Positions 1 to 9,673 of a stretch of DNA of 64,000 nucleotides are shown piece by piece. The position numbers and the translations under genes were made by a program. The first letter of the stretch is position 1; each line of letters opens with the position of its first letter. Source of the stretch: Simplicispira metamorpha (GTDB taxonomy: Bacteria > Pseudomonadota > Gammaproteobacteria > Burkholderiales > Burkholderiaceae_C). The stretch spans positions 62,001-126,000 of the forward strand of contig NZ_SLXH01000001.1 of NCBI RefSeq assembly GCF_004341365.1. Direction: 5' to 3'. Below the pieces are notes generated by a model. It made no database searches and was not told the DNA's origin. It saw only the letters and a list, made by a program, of their open reading frames with translations.

Positions 1-601
1 ATTCCAGCTCCAGCTCGCACAGCGGAGCGCTGCGGTGGCCGGCGGTGATGGTGCCCACGTCCAGCGCCACTTCGATCTCGCTGCCATCGCGCGCTGTGAC
101 GCGCCAGACCGTGCGCTCAAAGTCGGTCACAAAACAGGGGGCCAACGCCGGGGCCAGCGTGCCATCGGGGTCCATGCCAGGCCAGGGACTGTCGTGCAGC
201 AACTCCAGTGCCAGGGCCGGGCCAGGCACGGGCATTTCCCACTCGCCGCGCTGGCTCAGCGCCGAATCGCTGCGGCCTGCGGTTTTCAGGGTTTGCAGCC
301 ACTGCAGCGGCTGCTCTGACCCCACCCGGCGCAGGCGCAGGGCCACGCGCTGGCGGCGCAGCTGCTGGTCGGGCGTGTCGTAGTACACGCTGTACACCTG
401 CTGGCGCACCGCTTTGCGCCGGGCCAGTGCGGGCACGCGCGCCAATTGCGCCGCCAGCGCATCGGGTGAGACGCCCTGGGCGCCGGGCAAGGCCAGCTTG
501 ATTTCAGTTTCGGTCGCGCCAGCCGGAGCGGCGGTACGCTGGCGTTTTTTGGCTGGGCGCTGGCCGGGCTGCACCAGCGGCTGCCCCAAGGTGCGTGCCA
601 T
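1..601 (-). CDS. CYTH domain protein (inorganic triphosphatase-like), 3' part outside window
   Basis: I translated the minus strand from the ATG at 599-601; the frame stays open for 200 codons to the window edge. A basic leader (about residues 1-28) is followed by E-T-E-I-K at 31-35, the ExExK signature that starts every CYTH (CyaB/thiamine-triphosphatase) tunnel-fold domain. Further Arg/Lys/Glu-rich strands follow, including R-L-R-R and a C-E-L-E-L-E segment near the edge, as expected for the metal and triphosphate binding barrel. Proteobacterial homologues (YgiF type) hydrolyse inorganic triphosphate and often carry a C-terminal CHAD domain, which would lie outside the window. The start is 13 bases after the dps stop, so it may be read through from dps. 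The substrate is family inference. Confidence 0.8.
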   Translation of the reverse strand, partial: MARTLGQPLVQPGQRPAKKRQRTAAPAGATETEIKLALPGAQGVSPDALAAQLARVPALARRKAVRQQVYSVYYDTPDQQLRRQRVALRLRRVGSEQPLQWLQTLKTAGRSDSALSQRGEWEMPVPGPALALELLHDSPWPGMDPDGTLAPALAPCFVTDFERTVWRVTARDGSEIEVALDVGTITAGHRSAPLCELELE

Positions 602-614
602 AGCGTGCGCGGCC

Positions 615-1115
615 TCAGTCTTCGAGCAAAGAGCGCAGCATCCAGGCCGTCTGCTCATGCACGGTGAGGCGCTGGGTCAGCAAATCAGCGGTGGGCTGGT
701 CGTTGGCCTTGTCGGCCACGGGAAACAGCTCGCGCGCGGTGCGGGCCACGGCCTCGTGGCCTTCCACCAGGATGCGCACCATGTCGGTGGCCTTGGGTGG
801 CTTGGCCGGTGCATCCGGCAGGCTGGTGAGCTTGCCAAACTCGGCATACGAGCCCGGCGCCACATGGCCCAATGAGCGGATGCGCTCGGCCACGGGGTCA
901 ACTGCGTTCCACAGCTCGGTGTACTGCACCATGAACATGGTGTGCAGGGTGTTGAACATGGGCCCGGTCACGTTCCAGTGGAAGTTGTGCGTGGTCAGGT
1001 ACAGCGTGTAGGTGTCGGCCAGCAGGTGCGACAGGCCCTGGGCAATGGCAGCACGGTCTTTGTCGCCAATGCCGATGTGGATACCGGGGACGGTGGTCTT
1101 GGAAGCTTTGGCCAT
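615..1115 (-). CDS. dps: Dps: DNA-binding ferritin-like protein
   Basis: A 166-residue protein of normal Dps length. Dps dodecamers bind DNA, oxidise Fe(II) with H2O2 and store the iron, protecting starved or oxidatively stressed cells. The inter-subunit ferroxidase ligands are visible with E. coli spacing: His46, His58, Asp73 and Glu77 (E. coli 51, 63, 78, 82), within H-N-F-H-W-N-V-T-G and D-P-V-A-E-R-I. I chose the ATG at 1113-1115 because AGGAG lies a few bases upstream and the short, Lys-containing Dps tail (M-A-K-A-S-K) begins there; the frame could extend 21 codons upstream without family support. It lies 70 bases downstream of oxyR on the same strand. OxyR control is known for Dps in other bacteria and is inferred here. 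Confidence 0.96.
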   Translation of the reverse strand: MAKASKTTVPGIHIGIGDKDRAAIAQGLSHLLADTYTLYLTTHNFHWNVTGPMFNTLHTMFMVQYTELWNAVDPVAERIRSLGHVAPGSYAEFGKLTSLPDAPAKPPKATDMVRILVEGHEAVARTARELFPVADKANDQPTADLLTQRLTVHEQTAWMLRSLLED

Positions 1116-1185
1116 GGTTTTCTCCTGGGATGGTGGGTGAAAAAAGCCGCCTACAGGCGCACAACCACTGTAGCGCAATCGTGTT

Positions 1186-2154
1186 TCAGGACAGGCGGGT
1201 CACGCCCGGCAGCTCGCAGGCGTAAATGGCATTGCGCAGGGCGGCAATTGCTTCGTAGCGTGTGAAACTGCGCCGCCAGGCCAGCACCACACGGCGCATG
1301 GGCGGGGCGGCGCTGGCATCGCTCTCGCACACCGGCAGGTAGCGGATATAGGTTTCGTCGCTTTTGCGCCGGCGCGAAGTAATTTGCAGCGCCGTGCGCG
1401 GCACCGCCAGGCGTGGCACCAGCGTCACGCCCATACCGGCGGCCACCATGTGCTTGATGGTTTCCAGCGACGAGCCTTCAAAGCTTTTGCGTATGCCCTC
1501 AGCGTTGCTGGAAAAACGCGCGAACTCGGGGCAGACCTCCAGCACATGGTCACGAAAACAGTGGCCTGCCCCCAGCAAGAGCATGGTCTCGTTCTTGAGC
1601 TGCTGCGCCGTCACCGACTTTTGCCCTGCCAGCGGATGGTTGCTGGGCACGGCGGCCAGAAAAGGCTCGTCGTACAACGGCGCCATGGCCAGGCCGGTAT
1701 CGGGAAAGGGCTCGGCCAGGATGGCACAGTCGATCTCCCCCGTGCGCAGCATCTCCAGCAGCCGGGCGGTGAAGTTCTCTTGCAGCATCAGCGGCATTTG
1801 CGGCGTGCGCTCTATGCAGTGGCGCACCAGTTCTGGCAGCAGATAGGGGCCGATGGTGTAGATCACCCCCAAGGTCAGTGCGCCTGCCAGCGGGTCTTTG
1901 CCGCGCTTGGCAATCTCCTTGATGGCCGCAGCCTGCTCCAGCACGCTTTGCGCCTGGCGCACGATGTCTTCACCCAGTGGCGTCACCGAGACTTCGCCCA
2001 CGCTGCGCTCAAATAATTTCACGTCCAGCTCTTCTTCCAGCTTCTTGACGGCCACCGACAGCGTAGGCTGCGATACATAGCAGGCATCGGCGGCCTTGCC
2101 AAAGTGCTTTTCACGGGCCACGGCGACGATGTATTTGAGTTCAGTGAGGGTCAT
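1186..2154 (-). CDS. oxyR: OxyR: LysR-family hydrogen peroxide sensor
   Basis: A 322-residue LysR-type regulator. The N-terminal winged helix-turn-helix is at about residues 1-60 ([16 protein letters not shown]) and the effector domain at about 90-300. The peroxide-reactive cysteines are at 199 (G-H-C-F-R-D) and 208 (E-V-C-P-E), the same numbers as in E. coli OxyR, where an intramolecular disulfide switches on transcription. It is the first gene of an oxyR-dps-CYTH string on the minus strand and diverges from the c-di-GMP gene at 2226 across 71 bases, which must hold both promoters. OxyR usually autoregulates from such a position. Identity is firm; the targets are inferred. Confidence 0.97.
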   Translation of the reverse strand: MTLTELKYIVAVAREKHFGKAADACYVSQPTLSVAVKKLEEELDVKLFERSVGEVSVTPLGEDIVRQAQSVLEQAAAIKEIAKRGKDPLAGALTLGVIYTIGPYLLPELVRHCIERTPQMPLMLQENFTARLLEMLRTGEIDCAILAEPFPDTGLAMAPLYDEPFLAAVPSNHPLAGQKSVTAQQLKNETMLLLGAGHCFRDHVLEVCPEFARFSSNAEGIRKSFEGSSLETIKHMVAAGMGVTLVPRLAVPRTALQITSRRRKSDETYIRYLPVCESDASAAPPMRRVVLAWRRSFTRYEAIAALRNAIYACELPGVTRLS

Positions 2155-2225
2155 GGGGGTGGCAGTGTAAAGAAGCGGGCCACAGCGCTATACCATCTGC
2201 TTCTGTCTTCCAGGGAGCCCAGACC

Positions 2226-5000
2226 ATGGCTTTGCGTACACCCCGGTCCCTGCACCTGCGTCTGTGGATCGTTATTGCACTGGCCAGCCTGCCGGTGTTT
2301 CTGATGGCGTTTCTTGACTACCGTGAGCGGCGCCAGGACGCCATCACCAGTCTGGAAAACGAGGTATCCCGGATGCTCATTGCCGCACGGCTGGCCGAAG
2401 AATCGGCCCTGCGCCGCATCCGACAGACCTTCCAGATCATGGCCCGCGCCGACAACCTGCAGTCCCTCGATACCGACGACTGTTCCGGCCTGGCCCAGCG
2501 CCTGTTGCAGTCGATGGAAGGCGTCTCCAACATCGGCGCTGCCCTGCCCAATGGCCAGCTGTTCTGTAGCGCCAGCCCGATGCGCGAAGACGTGACCGTG
2601 AACGATCGCCTGTGGTTCCAGAGCGCCATGGCGAGCGAAAGCACCACTGCGGGCGATTTCGTGGTCGGTCGGGTCTCGCGCCAGCCTGGCATGGTCTTTG
2701 GCCATCCCGTCCGCGACAGCAAGGGGCAGATCAAAGCCGTACTGTTTGCCTCCATACAGCTGACCTGGTTCGAGAACCTGATCACTGAGTTCCAGCTGCC
2801 CGCTGGCTGGAATGCATTTTTGCTGAAGATTCCGGGGGAGGTGCTGTCCTACCACCCTGCTGCCGACCTGGCGCTGGCCAAAGCACAAGCGCCCCACGCG
2901 GCAGCGCCTTTTCTGCAAGCACTACAGGCAGGCCAGCGGGTGAGCGAACTCAAGGGCCTTGACGGCAACCGGCGCATGTATGGCATCGGCTCACCGCACT
3001 TGTCTCGCACGCCCCTGCTGGTGGCCATTGGCGCCCCGCTGGAGCGCACGGTGGCCCGCATCGACCAGGGTTTCTGGTGGCGCCTGCTGTTGCTGGCGGG
3101 CATTGCGCTGGTGTCGGTGCTCACGGCCCGCTTCTACATCTGGGGCCTGATCGAGGCCTGGACACGCCAGATCACGGGGGCCATCGACAGTGTGGCCTCG
3201 GGGCGCTTGCACACCCGCATACAGCGCTTTTCGCCCGTGCAGGAGCTGCACGCCGTGGAACGGGGCATCAACCACATGGCCAGTGAACTGCAAAAGCGCG
3301 ATGCAGACCTGCGCCGCCTGTCCGCTGCGGTAGAGCAAAGCCCCGAGGCCATCATCATCACCGACACCTCGGCCCGCATCGAGTACGTGAACGATGCTTT
3401 TGTGCGCTCCACCGGCTACACGCAGGCCGAGGTGCTGGGCAAGAACCCGCGCATCCTCAACCAGGGCCTGACCCCGCCCGCCACCTACGAAGCCATGTGG
3501 AACGCCCTGCGCGGCGGAAAGCCCTGGCGCGGCGAACTCATCAACACCCGCAAGGATGGCAGCACCTACGTGGAGATGGCCACCATCGGCCCCATCCTCG
3601 ACGAAGACGGCAAAGTGACCCACTTTGTCTCCACCAAAGAGGACATCACGCAGCGCAAGGCCTCCGAGGCCCTGGTACACCAACTGGCCTACTACGACGC
3701 ACTGACCGGCCTGCCCAACCGCACCCTGCTGCACGAACGGCTGGCGCAGGCCGTGCGCGGCAGCGCACACGGCCATGGTTTGCTGCTGCTGGTGGACATA
3801 GACCGCTTCAAGCAGATCAACGACACCCGGGGCCATGCCGCAGGCGACCTGCTGCTGCGCGAGGCGGCGCGGCGCATCCGCAGCGCCGTGCAAGCCCAGG
3901 ACACCGTGGCACGGGTGGGCAGCAACACCTTTGCCGTGCTGGCGCCCCACGTAGGCGCCTGGGCCACAGAGGCCAATGCCCGCGCGCACAACCTGGCCCA
4001 ACAGGTGCACCAGAGCCTGGCCGCCCCCTACGACCTGGACGAGCAAAAACGGCTCTACGCCACCACCAGCGCGGGCATTGCATTGTTTGGCGCGGGCGCG
4101 CCCTCTTCCGCCACCGTGCTACAGCAGGTCGAAGTGGCCTTGTACCGCGCCAAAGACGAAGGCGGCAACGCCGTCCTGTTTTTCGATGCAACCATGCAGG
4201 CCAGCGTGGATGCGCGCGCGGCCCTGGAAACCGGCCTGCGCGACGCCATTGAGCAACAGGACTTCCAGTTGTTCTACCAGGTGCAGGTGGACAAAGACGG
4301 TGCGGTGGTGGGTGCCGAGGCGCTGATCCGCTGGATAGGCGCCGATGGCAAGGTGGTCTCGCCCGCCGACTTCATCCCGCTGGCCGAGGAAACACGGCTG
4401 ATCGTGCCCATAGGCCAATGGGTGCTTGATACCGCCTGCCAGCAGCTGGCCCAATGGCAGCAGCACCCGGCCACCCGCCACCTGGCGCTGGCCATCAACG
4501 TGAGCGCGCGCCAGTTCCACCAGGCCGACTTTGTGGCCCAGGTGCGCGCCGCCATCGAGCGCCACCACATCGACCCCGGCTGCCTGAAGCTGGAGCTGAC
4601 CGAGAGCGTGATCCTGGGCGATATCGACACCACCATTGAGCGCATGCACCAGCTGCGTGCGCTGGGCCTGCGCTTTGCGCTGGACGACTTCGGCACTGGC
4701 TACTCCTCGCTGAGCTACCTCAAGCGGTTGCCGTTTGACCAGCTCAAGATCGACCAGTCCTTCATCCGCGACATGCTCACCGACCACAGCAGCAACGCCA
4801 TCGTGCGCGCCATTTTGGTGATGAGCGAAGCGCTGGGCCTGGAGGTGGTGGCCGAAGGGGTAGAGACCACCGCCCACCGTGCTTTTCTGGTGGAGCACGG
4901 CTGCCAGTTCTGCCAGGGCTATTTGCTGGGCCGCCCGGTACCCATCGCCACCTGGGAAGCAGCGCACCTGGACGCGCCTGCGCTGCCTACTACGCCTTGA
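2226..5000 (+). CDS. Membrane sensor with PAS, degenerate GGDEF and EAL domains (c-di-GMP phosphodiesterase)
   Basis: A 924-residue inner-membrane protein. TM1 is at about 11-30, a Cache-like periplasmic domain at 31-282, TM2 at 284-305, a HAMP-like linker at 306-360, PAS at about 365-478, GGDEF at about 490-650 and EAL at about 670-915. The cyclase signature is replaced by G-S-N-T-F (565-569) and there is no RxxD inhibitory site, so it should not make c-di-GMP. The EAL domain keeps E-A-L (698-700), E-L-T-E-S, D-D-F-G-T-G-Y-S-S, K-I-D and A-E-G-V-E, the metal and catalytic residues of an active phosphodiesterase. The GGDEF relic may bind GTP as a regulator. AGGGAG precedes the ATG. It is divergent from oxyR and converges on recG with an 11-base overlap. 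Confidence 0.92.
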   Translation: MALRTPRSLHLRLWIVIALASLPVFLMAFLDYRERRQDAITSLENEVSRMLIAARLAEESALRRIRQTFQIMARADNLQSLDTDDCSGLAQRLLQSMEGVSNIGAALPNGQLFCSASPMREDVTVNDRLWFQSAMASESTTAGDFVVGRVSRQPGMVFGHPVRDSKGQIKAVLFASIQLTWFENLITEFQLPAGWNAFLLKIPGEVLSYHPAADLALAKAQAPHAAAPFLQALQAGQRVSELKGLDGNRRMYGIGSPHLSRTPLLVAIGAPLERTVARIDQGFWWRLLLLAGIALVSVLTARFYIWGLIEAWTRQITGAIDSVASGRLHTRIQRFSPVQELHAVERGINHMASELQKRDADLRRLSAAVEQSPEAIIITDTSARIEYVNDAFVRSTGYTQAEVLGKNPRILNQGLTPPATYEAMWNALRGGKPWRGELINTRKDGSTYVEMATIGPILDEDGKVTHFVSTKEDITQRKASEALVHQLAYYDALTGLPNRTLLHERLAQAVRGSAHGHGLLLLVDIDRFKQINDTRGHAAGDLLLREAARRIRSAVQAQDTVARVGSNTFAVLAPHVGAWATEANARAHNLAQQVHQSLAAPYDLDEQKRLYATTSAGIALFGAGAPSSATVLQQVEVALYRAKDEGGNAVLFFDATMQASVDARAALETGLRDAIEQQDFQLFYQVQVDKDGAVVGAEALIRWIGADGKVVSPADFIPLAEETRLIVPIGQWVLDTACQQLAQWQQHPATRHLALAINVSARQFHQADFVAQVRAAIERHHIDPGCLKLELTESVILGDIDTTIERMHQLRALGLRFALDDFGTGYSSLSYLKRLPFDQLKIDQSFIRDMLTDHSSNAIVRAILVMSEALGLEVVAEGVETTAHRAFLVEHGCQFCQGYLLGRPVPIATWEAAHLDAPALPTTP

Positions 5001-7098
5001 GGTAGTCCTGACGCCCACCCAGCCAGCGCGCCACATGGCGCGCAGCCAGTTCGGGGTGGCGCTCAAGCATCCAGGGCGCCAACGCACGCGCCCACTCCAG
5101 CAAAGCGGTGTCGGTAGCCAGGTCGGCAAAGCGCAGCAGCGCATCGCCCGACTGGCGCGCGCCCAAAAATTCGCCGGGGCCGCGAATTTCCAGGTCGCGC
5201 CGGGCAATCTCAAAACCGTCGTTGGTTTCCTGCATGGCGCGCAGGCGCTCTTTGGCGGTTTCACCCACGCGGCCACTGTCGTTGGTGGCGTACAGCAGCA
5301 CGCAGGCCGATGCCGCCGCGCCGCGCCCCACCCGCCCGCGCAGCTGGTGCAGTTGCGAGAGGCCAAAGCGCTCGGCGTGCTCAATCACCATCAGCGAGGC
5401 GTTGGGCACGTCCACGCCCACTTCAATCACCGTGGTGCTGACCAGCACGCCCATGTGGCCGCCGCTGAACAGCGCCATCACGGCTTTTTTCTCGCTGCTC
5501 GCCATGCGCGAGTGCAGCAGGCCCACCATGACGCCGGGCAGGGCCTCGCTCAAGTCGGCGTGGGTGGCGGTGGCGTTGGACAAGTCCAGCGCCTCGCTCT
5601 CTTCGATCAGCGGGCACACCCAGTACACCTGGCGGCCTGCCGCCACCTGGGCGCCGATGCGCGCAATCACCTCGTCTTTGCGGCTGTCGGCAATCAGCTT
5701 GGTGACGATGGGCGTGCGCCCCGGCGGCAGTTCGTCAATCACCGAGACATCCAGATCGGCGTAGTAGCTCATGGCCAGCGTGCGCGGGATGGGGGTGGCG
5801 GTCATCATCAGCAAATGCGGCTCCATGCCGTGGTGGGCCAGCTTTTGCCGCAGCGCCAGGCGCTGGGCGACGCCAAAACGGTGCTGCTCGTCAATCAGCG
5901 CCAGCGCCAGGTTTTTGAAGCGCACCTGCTCCTGGATGACGGCATGGGTGCCCACCACCAGCGCGGCCTCGCCGCTCTCGATCAGCGCCAGCATGGCAGC
6001 GCGTTCTTTTTTCTTTTGCCCGCCCACCAGCCAGGCCACGCGCTGGCCGCGCGCTGCCAGCAGGGGCTCGAGCCAACCAATCATCTTGGCAAAGTGCTGC
6101 TCGGCCAAAATTTCGGTGGGCGCCATCAGTGCGCACTGCCAACCCGCGTCCATGGACACGGCAGCGGCCAGCGCAGCCACCACGGTTTTGCCCGAGCCTA
6201 CATCGCCTTGCAGCAACCGGTGCATGGGCACGGGCAGCGCCAGGTCAGCAGCGATCTCCTGGCCCACGCGCTGCTGTGCGGCGGTGAGGGCAAAGGGCAG
6301 AACGGCCAGCAGTTGCGCGGGCAAAGGCAGGCCACCATCGGCGGGCGTGCGCGCTTGCAGCACGGGCGCACGCAGGCGCTCGCGCTCGCGTTTGGACTGC
6401 TGCTGCGACAACTGCTGTGCCAGCAGCTCCTCGGCCTTGAGCCGCTGCCAGGCCGGGTGGCTGTGGTCTTCCAGCGTGGCCAGGGCCACATCGGGGCTGG
6501 GATGGTGCAAAAAGGTGAGCGCCTCGCGCAGACTGGGCAAGGGCTGGAGGCCATTTTGGCTATAAATGGCAATCGGCGGCAGCGGCGCCCCGGGCGGCAG
6601 GGTTTCCGACAGCTCCACGCGCTGCAAGGCCGTGACCACGGCGCGGCGCAGGTAGGGCTGGGGCAGGCCCGCTGTGGTGGGGTACACCGGCGTGAGGGCG
6701 CTGGGCAGCTCGCCGCCAGCGGCCTTGAACGCCGGGTGCAGCATCTGACGCCCCCAAAAGCCACCCTTGACCTCGCCCCGGATGCGCAGGCGCGCGCCCA
6801 CGGCCAGCGTTTTCAGGTGCGAGGGGTAGAAGCTGAAAAAACGCAGCTCGCAGGTGGCTGTGCCATCGTCCACCTGCACCAGCAACTGACGGCGCGGCTG
6901 CAACTGCACCTCGCTGGCGGTGACGGTGGCCTCGATCTGCACGACGCTGCCTTCGCGGGCGTTTTTCAACGGCGTGATGCGCGTCTCGTCCTCGTAGCGC
7001 AGAGGCAGGTGCAGGGCCAGATCGATGGGGCGCACCAGGCCAAGCTTGCGCAGCGCTTTTTGCGCGGGGCTGGGGGCAGCGCCAGGGGCTAAGGGCAT
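4990..7098 (-). CDS. recG: RecG: ATP-dependent branch-migration DNA helicase
   Basis: A 702-residue superfamily 2 helicase that remodels stalled forks, Holliday junctions and R-loops. In order: the wedge/OB-fold domain in the first third; helicase domain 1 with Walker A G-D-V-G-S-G-K-T and the RecG-typical Walker B D-E-Q-H-R-F-G; helicase domain 2 with motif V (V-S-T-T-V-I-E-V-G-V-D) and motif VI (Q-L-R-G-R-V-G-R-G). I chose the ATG at 7096-7098 because residues before it (the frame is open 41 codons further) do not resemble RecG and would reach into the HD-GYP gene's leader. No strong Shine-Dalgarno sequence precedes it. It stands alone on the minus strand between two c-di-GMP genes. Confidence 0.96.
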   Translation of the reverse strand: MPLAPGAAPSPAQKALRKLGLVRPIDLALHLPLRYEDETRITPLKNAREGSVVQIEATVTASEVQLQPRRQLLVQVDDGTATCELRFFSFYPSHLKTLAVGARLRIRGEVKGGFWGRQMLHPAFKAAGGELPSALTPVYPTTAGLPQPYLRRAVVTALQRVELSETLPPGAPLPPIAIYSQNGLQPLPSLREALTFLHHPSPDVALATLEDHSHPAWQRLKAEELLAQQLSQQQSKRERERLRAPVLQARTPADGGLPLPAQLLAVLPFALTAAQQRVGQEIAADLALPVPMHRLLQGDVGSGKTVVAALAAAVSMDAGWQCALMAPTEILAEQHFAKMIGWLEPLLAARGQRVAWLVGGQKKKERAAMLALIESGEAALVVGTHAVIQEQVRFKNLALALIDEQHRFGVAQRLALRQKLAHHGMEPHLLMMTATPIPRTLAMSYYADLDVSVIDELPPGRTPIVTKLIADSRKDEVIARIGAQVAAGRQVYWVCPLIEESEALDLSNATATHADLSEALPGVMVGLLHSRMASSEKKAVMALFSGGHMGVLVSTTVIEVGVDVPNASLMVIEHAERFGLSQLHQLRGRVGRGAAASACVLLYATNDSGRVGETAKERLRAMQETNDGFEIARRDLEIRGPGEFLGARQSGDALLRFADLATDTALLEWARALAPWMLERHPELAARHVARWLGGRQDYLKA

Positions 7099-7213
7099 GT
7101 TCTGGGGAGTGGCCTCAAAAGCACAAAAGACCAAATACGTCAGGAATGGCAAAAGGCTATCATGGTTTCTTCTAGTTACATTGCAGTCCCACGGTGGGGC
7201 TGGCAGGTCTTTC

Positions 7214-8524
7214 ATGCTCAAGCGAATCAGCGTTCACGATCTCACTATGGGGATGCACATCCATGAGTTGTGCGGCTCCTGGATGGAGCACCCGTTCTGG
7301 CGTACCAAATTCACGCTCACCGACCCCAAAGACTTGGCCAGCATCCGCGCCACCGCCATCCGCGAAGTCTGGATTGATGTCTCGCTGGGGCACGATGTGG
7401 CGCCGGGCACGGCCTCCACCACGCGCGAAGAGGTGGATCAGCGCATCGACACCGCATTCAGCCGCCTGCAAGACCTGCCGGCCATCAACCTGCGCGATGC
7501 AGCACCGCCGCCGCCCCCAACGCCGCAGCCGCAGCCGCAGCCGCAGCCGCAACGCTCGCTGATGCCCACGCGCATGCAAGAGGAGCTGAAAACCGCTGCC
7601 GCCATCTGCACGCAGTCCAAAGAGGCCGTGGTGTCGATGTTCAAAGAGGCCCGCATGGGCCGGGCGGTGGACAGCGCCAGCGTGCAAAACCTGGTGCAAA
7701 ACATCTCGGACTCCGTCACCCGCCACCCGCATGCGCTGCTGAGCCTGGCGCGGCTCAAAACCATAGACGACTACACCTACATGCATTCAGTGGCTGTGTG
7801 CGCGCTGATGGTGGCGCTGGCCAAGCAAGTCGGGCTGCAAGACGCCCATGTGCGCAGCGCTGGCGTGGCCGGGCTGCTGCACGACCTGGGCAAAGCCATG
7901 ATTCCGCTGGCCGTGCTGAACAAGCCGGGCAAGCTCACCGACGAAGAATTTGCCGTGGTGCGCAACCACCCCGTGCAGGGCCACCGCATGCTGCAATCGG
8001 CGGGCAACATCGAGGCGCCTGTGCTCGACGCCTGCCTGCACCACCACGAAAAAATCGACGGCTCGGGCTACCCCGACCGCCTGCAAGGCGACCAGATCAG
8101 CCTGATTGCCCGCATGGCAGCCATTTGCGATGTGTACGACGCCATCACCTCCGACCGGCCCTACAAAGCCGGCTGGGACCCGTCCGAATCGCTGCGGCGC
8201 ATGGCCGAGTGGACTGGCGGCCACTTCGACCTGCGCCTGTTCCAGGCCTTTGTGAAAAGCATTGGCATCTACCCCGTGGGCTCGCTGGTGCGCCTCAGTG
8301 GCGGGCGGGTGGGCGTGGTGGTGCAGCAAGGCAGCAAGTCGCTGGTGGCGCCGCACGTGAAGGTGTTTTTCTCGACCCGGCACGACCAAAGCATCACGCC
8401 CGAGGTACTGGACCTGTCAGCACCCGGCTGCCATGAGAAAATCATAGGCCGCGAAGACCCGGAAAAATGGCGCAGCTACAACACCAACGCGCTCTGGTCG
8501 GGGCTGGCCCAGCCCGCCTGGTAA
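7214..8524 (+). CDS. DUF3391-HD-GYP c-di-GMP phosphodiesterase
   Basis: A soluble 436-residue protein with no signal peptide or membrane segment. The N-terminal ~95 residues match the DUF3391 domain that commonly precedes HD-GYP. A Pro/Gln linker follows (P and P-Q runs, residues 97-113, from a CAGCCG tandem repeat at about 7526-7550). The HD-GYP domain spans about 190-400 with L-L-H-D-L-G-K (HD pair at 222-223), H-H-H-E near 275 and D-G-S-G-Y-P just after. These are the di-iron ligands and GYP motif of phosphodiesterases that cut c-di-GMP to pGpG/GMP. All metal ligands I can recognise are present, so activity is likely. The start is the ATG that opens the conserved M-L-K-R-I-S domain. Confidence 0.94.
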   Translation: MLKRISVHDLTMGMHIHELCGSWMEHPFWRTKFTLTDPKDLASIRATAIREVWIDVSLGHDVAPGTASTTREEVDQRIDTAFSRLQDLPAINLRDAAPPPPPTPQPQPQPQPQRSLMPTRMQEELKTAAAICTQSKEAVVSMFKEARMGRAVDSASVQNLVQNISDSVTRHPHALLSLARLKTIDDYTYMHSVAVCALMVALAKQVGLQDAHVRSAGVAGLLHDLGKAMIPLAVLNKPGKLTDEEFAVVRNHPVQGHRMLQSAGNIEAPVLDACLHHHEKIDGSGYPDRLQGDQISLIARMAAICDVYDAITSDRPYKAGWDPSESLRRMAEWTGGHFDLRLFQAFVKSIGIYPVGSLVRLSGGRVGVVVQQGSKSLVAPHVKVFFSTRHDQSITPEVLDLSAPGCHEKIIGREDPEKWRSYNTNALWSGLAQPAW

Positions 8525-8553
8525 AAACGTTTTCTGCGCCTATGCTGTCAGAT

Positions 8554-9519
8554 ATGCACACGTTCCTGACCCTCACCCCCAACCCCGCCCTGGACATTGC
8601 CACCGACACCGAGCGGGTGCAACCCACCCACAAGCTGCGCTGCGGCCCGGTGCAGCGCTACCCCGGCGGGGGCGGCATCAATGTGGCGCGGGTACTGCAC
8701 CGCCTGGGCGCCAGCGTGCAGGCCCATTACCTGGCCGGTGGCCCCAACGGCGAACAACTGGAGCGCCTGCTGGCCGCCGAGGGCATTCCCGCCCATGCCC
8801 ACCCGATTGCCGGCGACACGCGCGAAAACTTTGCCGTGGTGCAGACCAGCACCAGCGATGAATTTCGCTTCGTGCTGCCCGGCCCAGTGGTGCAAGACAG
8901 CGAATGGCAACCGTGGCAGCGCGCATTGAACAACGCCGCACCCGCAGCGCGCTGGCTGGTGGCCAGCGGCAGCCTGCCGCCGGGCATGCCGGTGGATTTT
9001 TATGCCCGCCTGGCCCGGCAGGCCCACGCCCAGGGCCAGCACCTGGTGCTGGACACGTCAGGGGATGCCTTGGCAGCAGCCTTGCAGGCCGGGGTGTACC
9101 TGCTCAAGCCCAGCCTGCGCGAGCTGCGCGAACTCACCGGCTTGCCGCTGCAAACGCCTGCCCAATGGTGCGCGGGCGCCCAGGCGCTGGTGCACAGCGG
9201 CCAGGCGCAGCTGGTGGCGCTGTCGGTGGGGGCGCAGGGTGCGGTGCTGGCCAGCGCAGCGGGCGTCTGGCAGGTCGATGCGCTGGCCGTGCCCGCCCGC
9301 ACCGGCACCACCGGCGCAGGCGATTGTTTTCTGGCGGCGCTGGTGTTTGCACTGGAGCGCGGCACGCCGCCACCCGAAGCCCTGCGCTGGGGCATTGCCG
9401 CCGGGGCCGCCGCCCTGCTCTCGCCCGGCACAGCGCTGGCGCAGGCAGCCGACATCGCCCGGCTGCTGCCCCAGGTGGCCCCGGCCCAGGCACAGCCCAC
9501 CGATCTGGCAGCGCCCTGA
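8554..9519 (+). CDS. PfkB-family hexose kinase (1-phosphofructokinase / 6-phosphofructokinase II type)
   Basis: A 321-residue ribokinase-fold sugar kinase. Signature 1 is at about residues 37-50 (Y-P-G-G-G-G-I-N-V-A-R-V-L), and the ATP/anion-hole signature near 250 is G-T-T-G-A-G-D-C-F, with the catalytic Asp. The T-L-T-P-N-P-A-L-D start is typical of the LacC/FruK/PfkB branch that phosphorylates fructose-1-P, fructose-6-P or tagatose-6-P. Sequence alone does not settle which. No fructose PTS genes are nearby, so a FruK role has no local support. I chose the ATG at 8554; an in-frame ATG at 8542 is possible and neither has a clear ribosome site. It follows the HD-GYP gene by 29 bases and may be cotranscribed. 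A repeat copy follows the stop. Confidence 0.85.
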   Translation: MHTFLTLTPNPALDIATDTERVQPTHKLRCGPVQRYPGGGGINVARVLHRLGASVQAHYLAGGPNGEQLERLLAAEGIPAHAHPIAGDTRENFAVVQTSTSDEFRFVLPGPVVQDSEWQPWQRALNNAAPAARWLVASGSLPPGMPVDFYARLARQAHAQGQHLVLDTSGDALAAALQAGVYLLKPSLRELRELTGLPLQTPAQWCAGAQALVHSGQAQLVALSVGAQGAVLASAAGVWQVDALAVPARTGTTGAGDCFLAALVFALERGTPPPEALRWGIAAGAAALLSPGTALAQAADIARLLPQVAPAQAQPTDLAAP

Positions 9520-9535
9520 TGATTTCCGGCAATCA

Positions 9536-9594
9536 CTATCAAAACCATAGCTGCAAGCGCTTACTGTGCGGGCGCTACAGGCCGATTTGGCTTC
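9536..9594 (+). repeat. Interspersed repeat, copy 1
   Basis: Begins 16 bases after the kinase stop with CTATCAAAACCATAGCTGC, has an AGCGC...GCGCT inverted core, and ends ACAGGCCGATTTGGCTT. It has the same orientation as the upstream gene and a slightly diverged core. Confidence 0.8.
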
Positions 9595-9673
9595 ATATTC
9601 AAACAGCACAGACCACCGGCTGGCCTACAGCCCCCCTGCGCACCCCAGGCCCACACACCACCGCAACACCCTC

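Noticed and set aside
4879-7092. A 737-codon plus-strand frame opposite recG
   Set aside because: recG on the minus strand has all helicase motifs; the plus frame has none.
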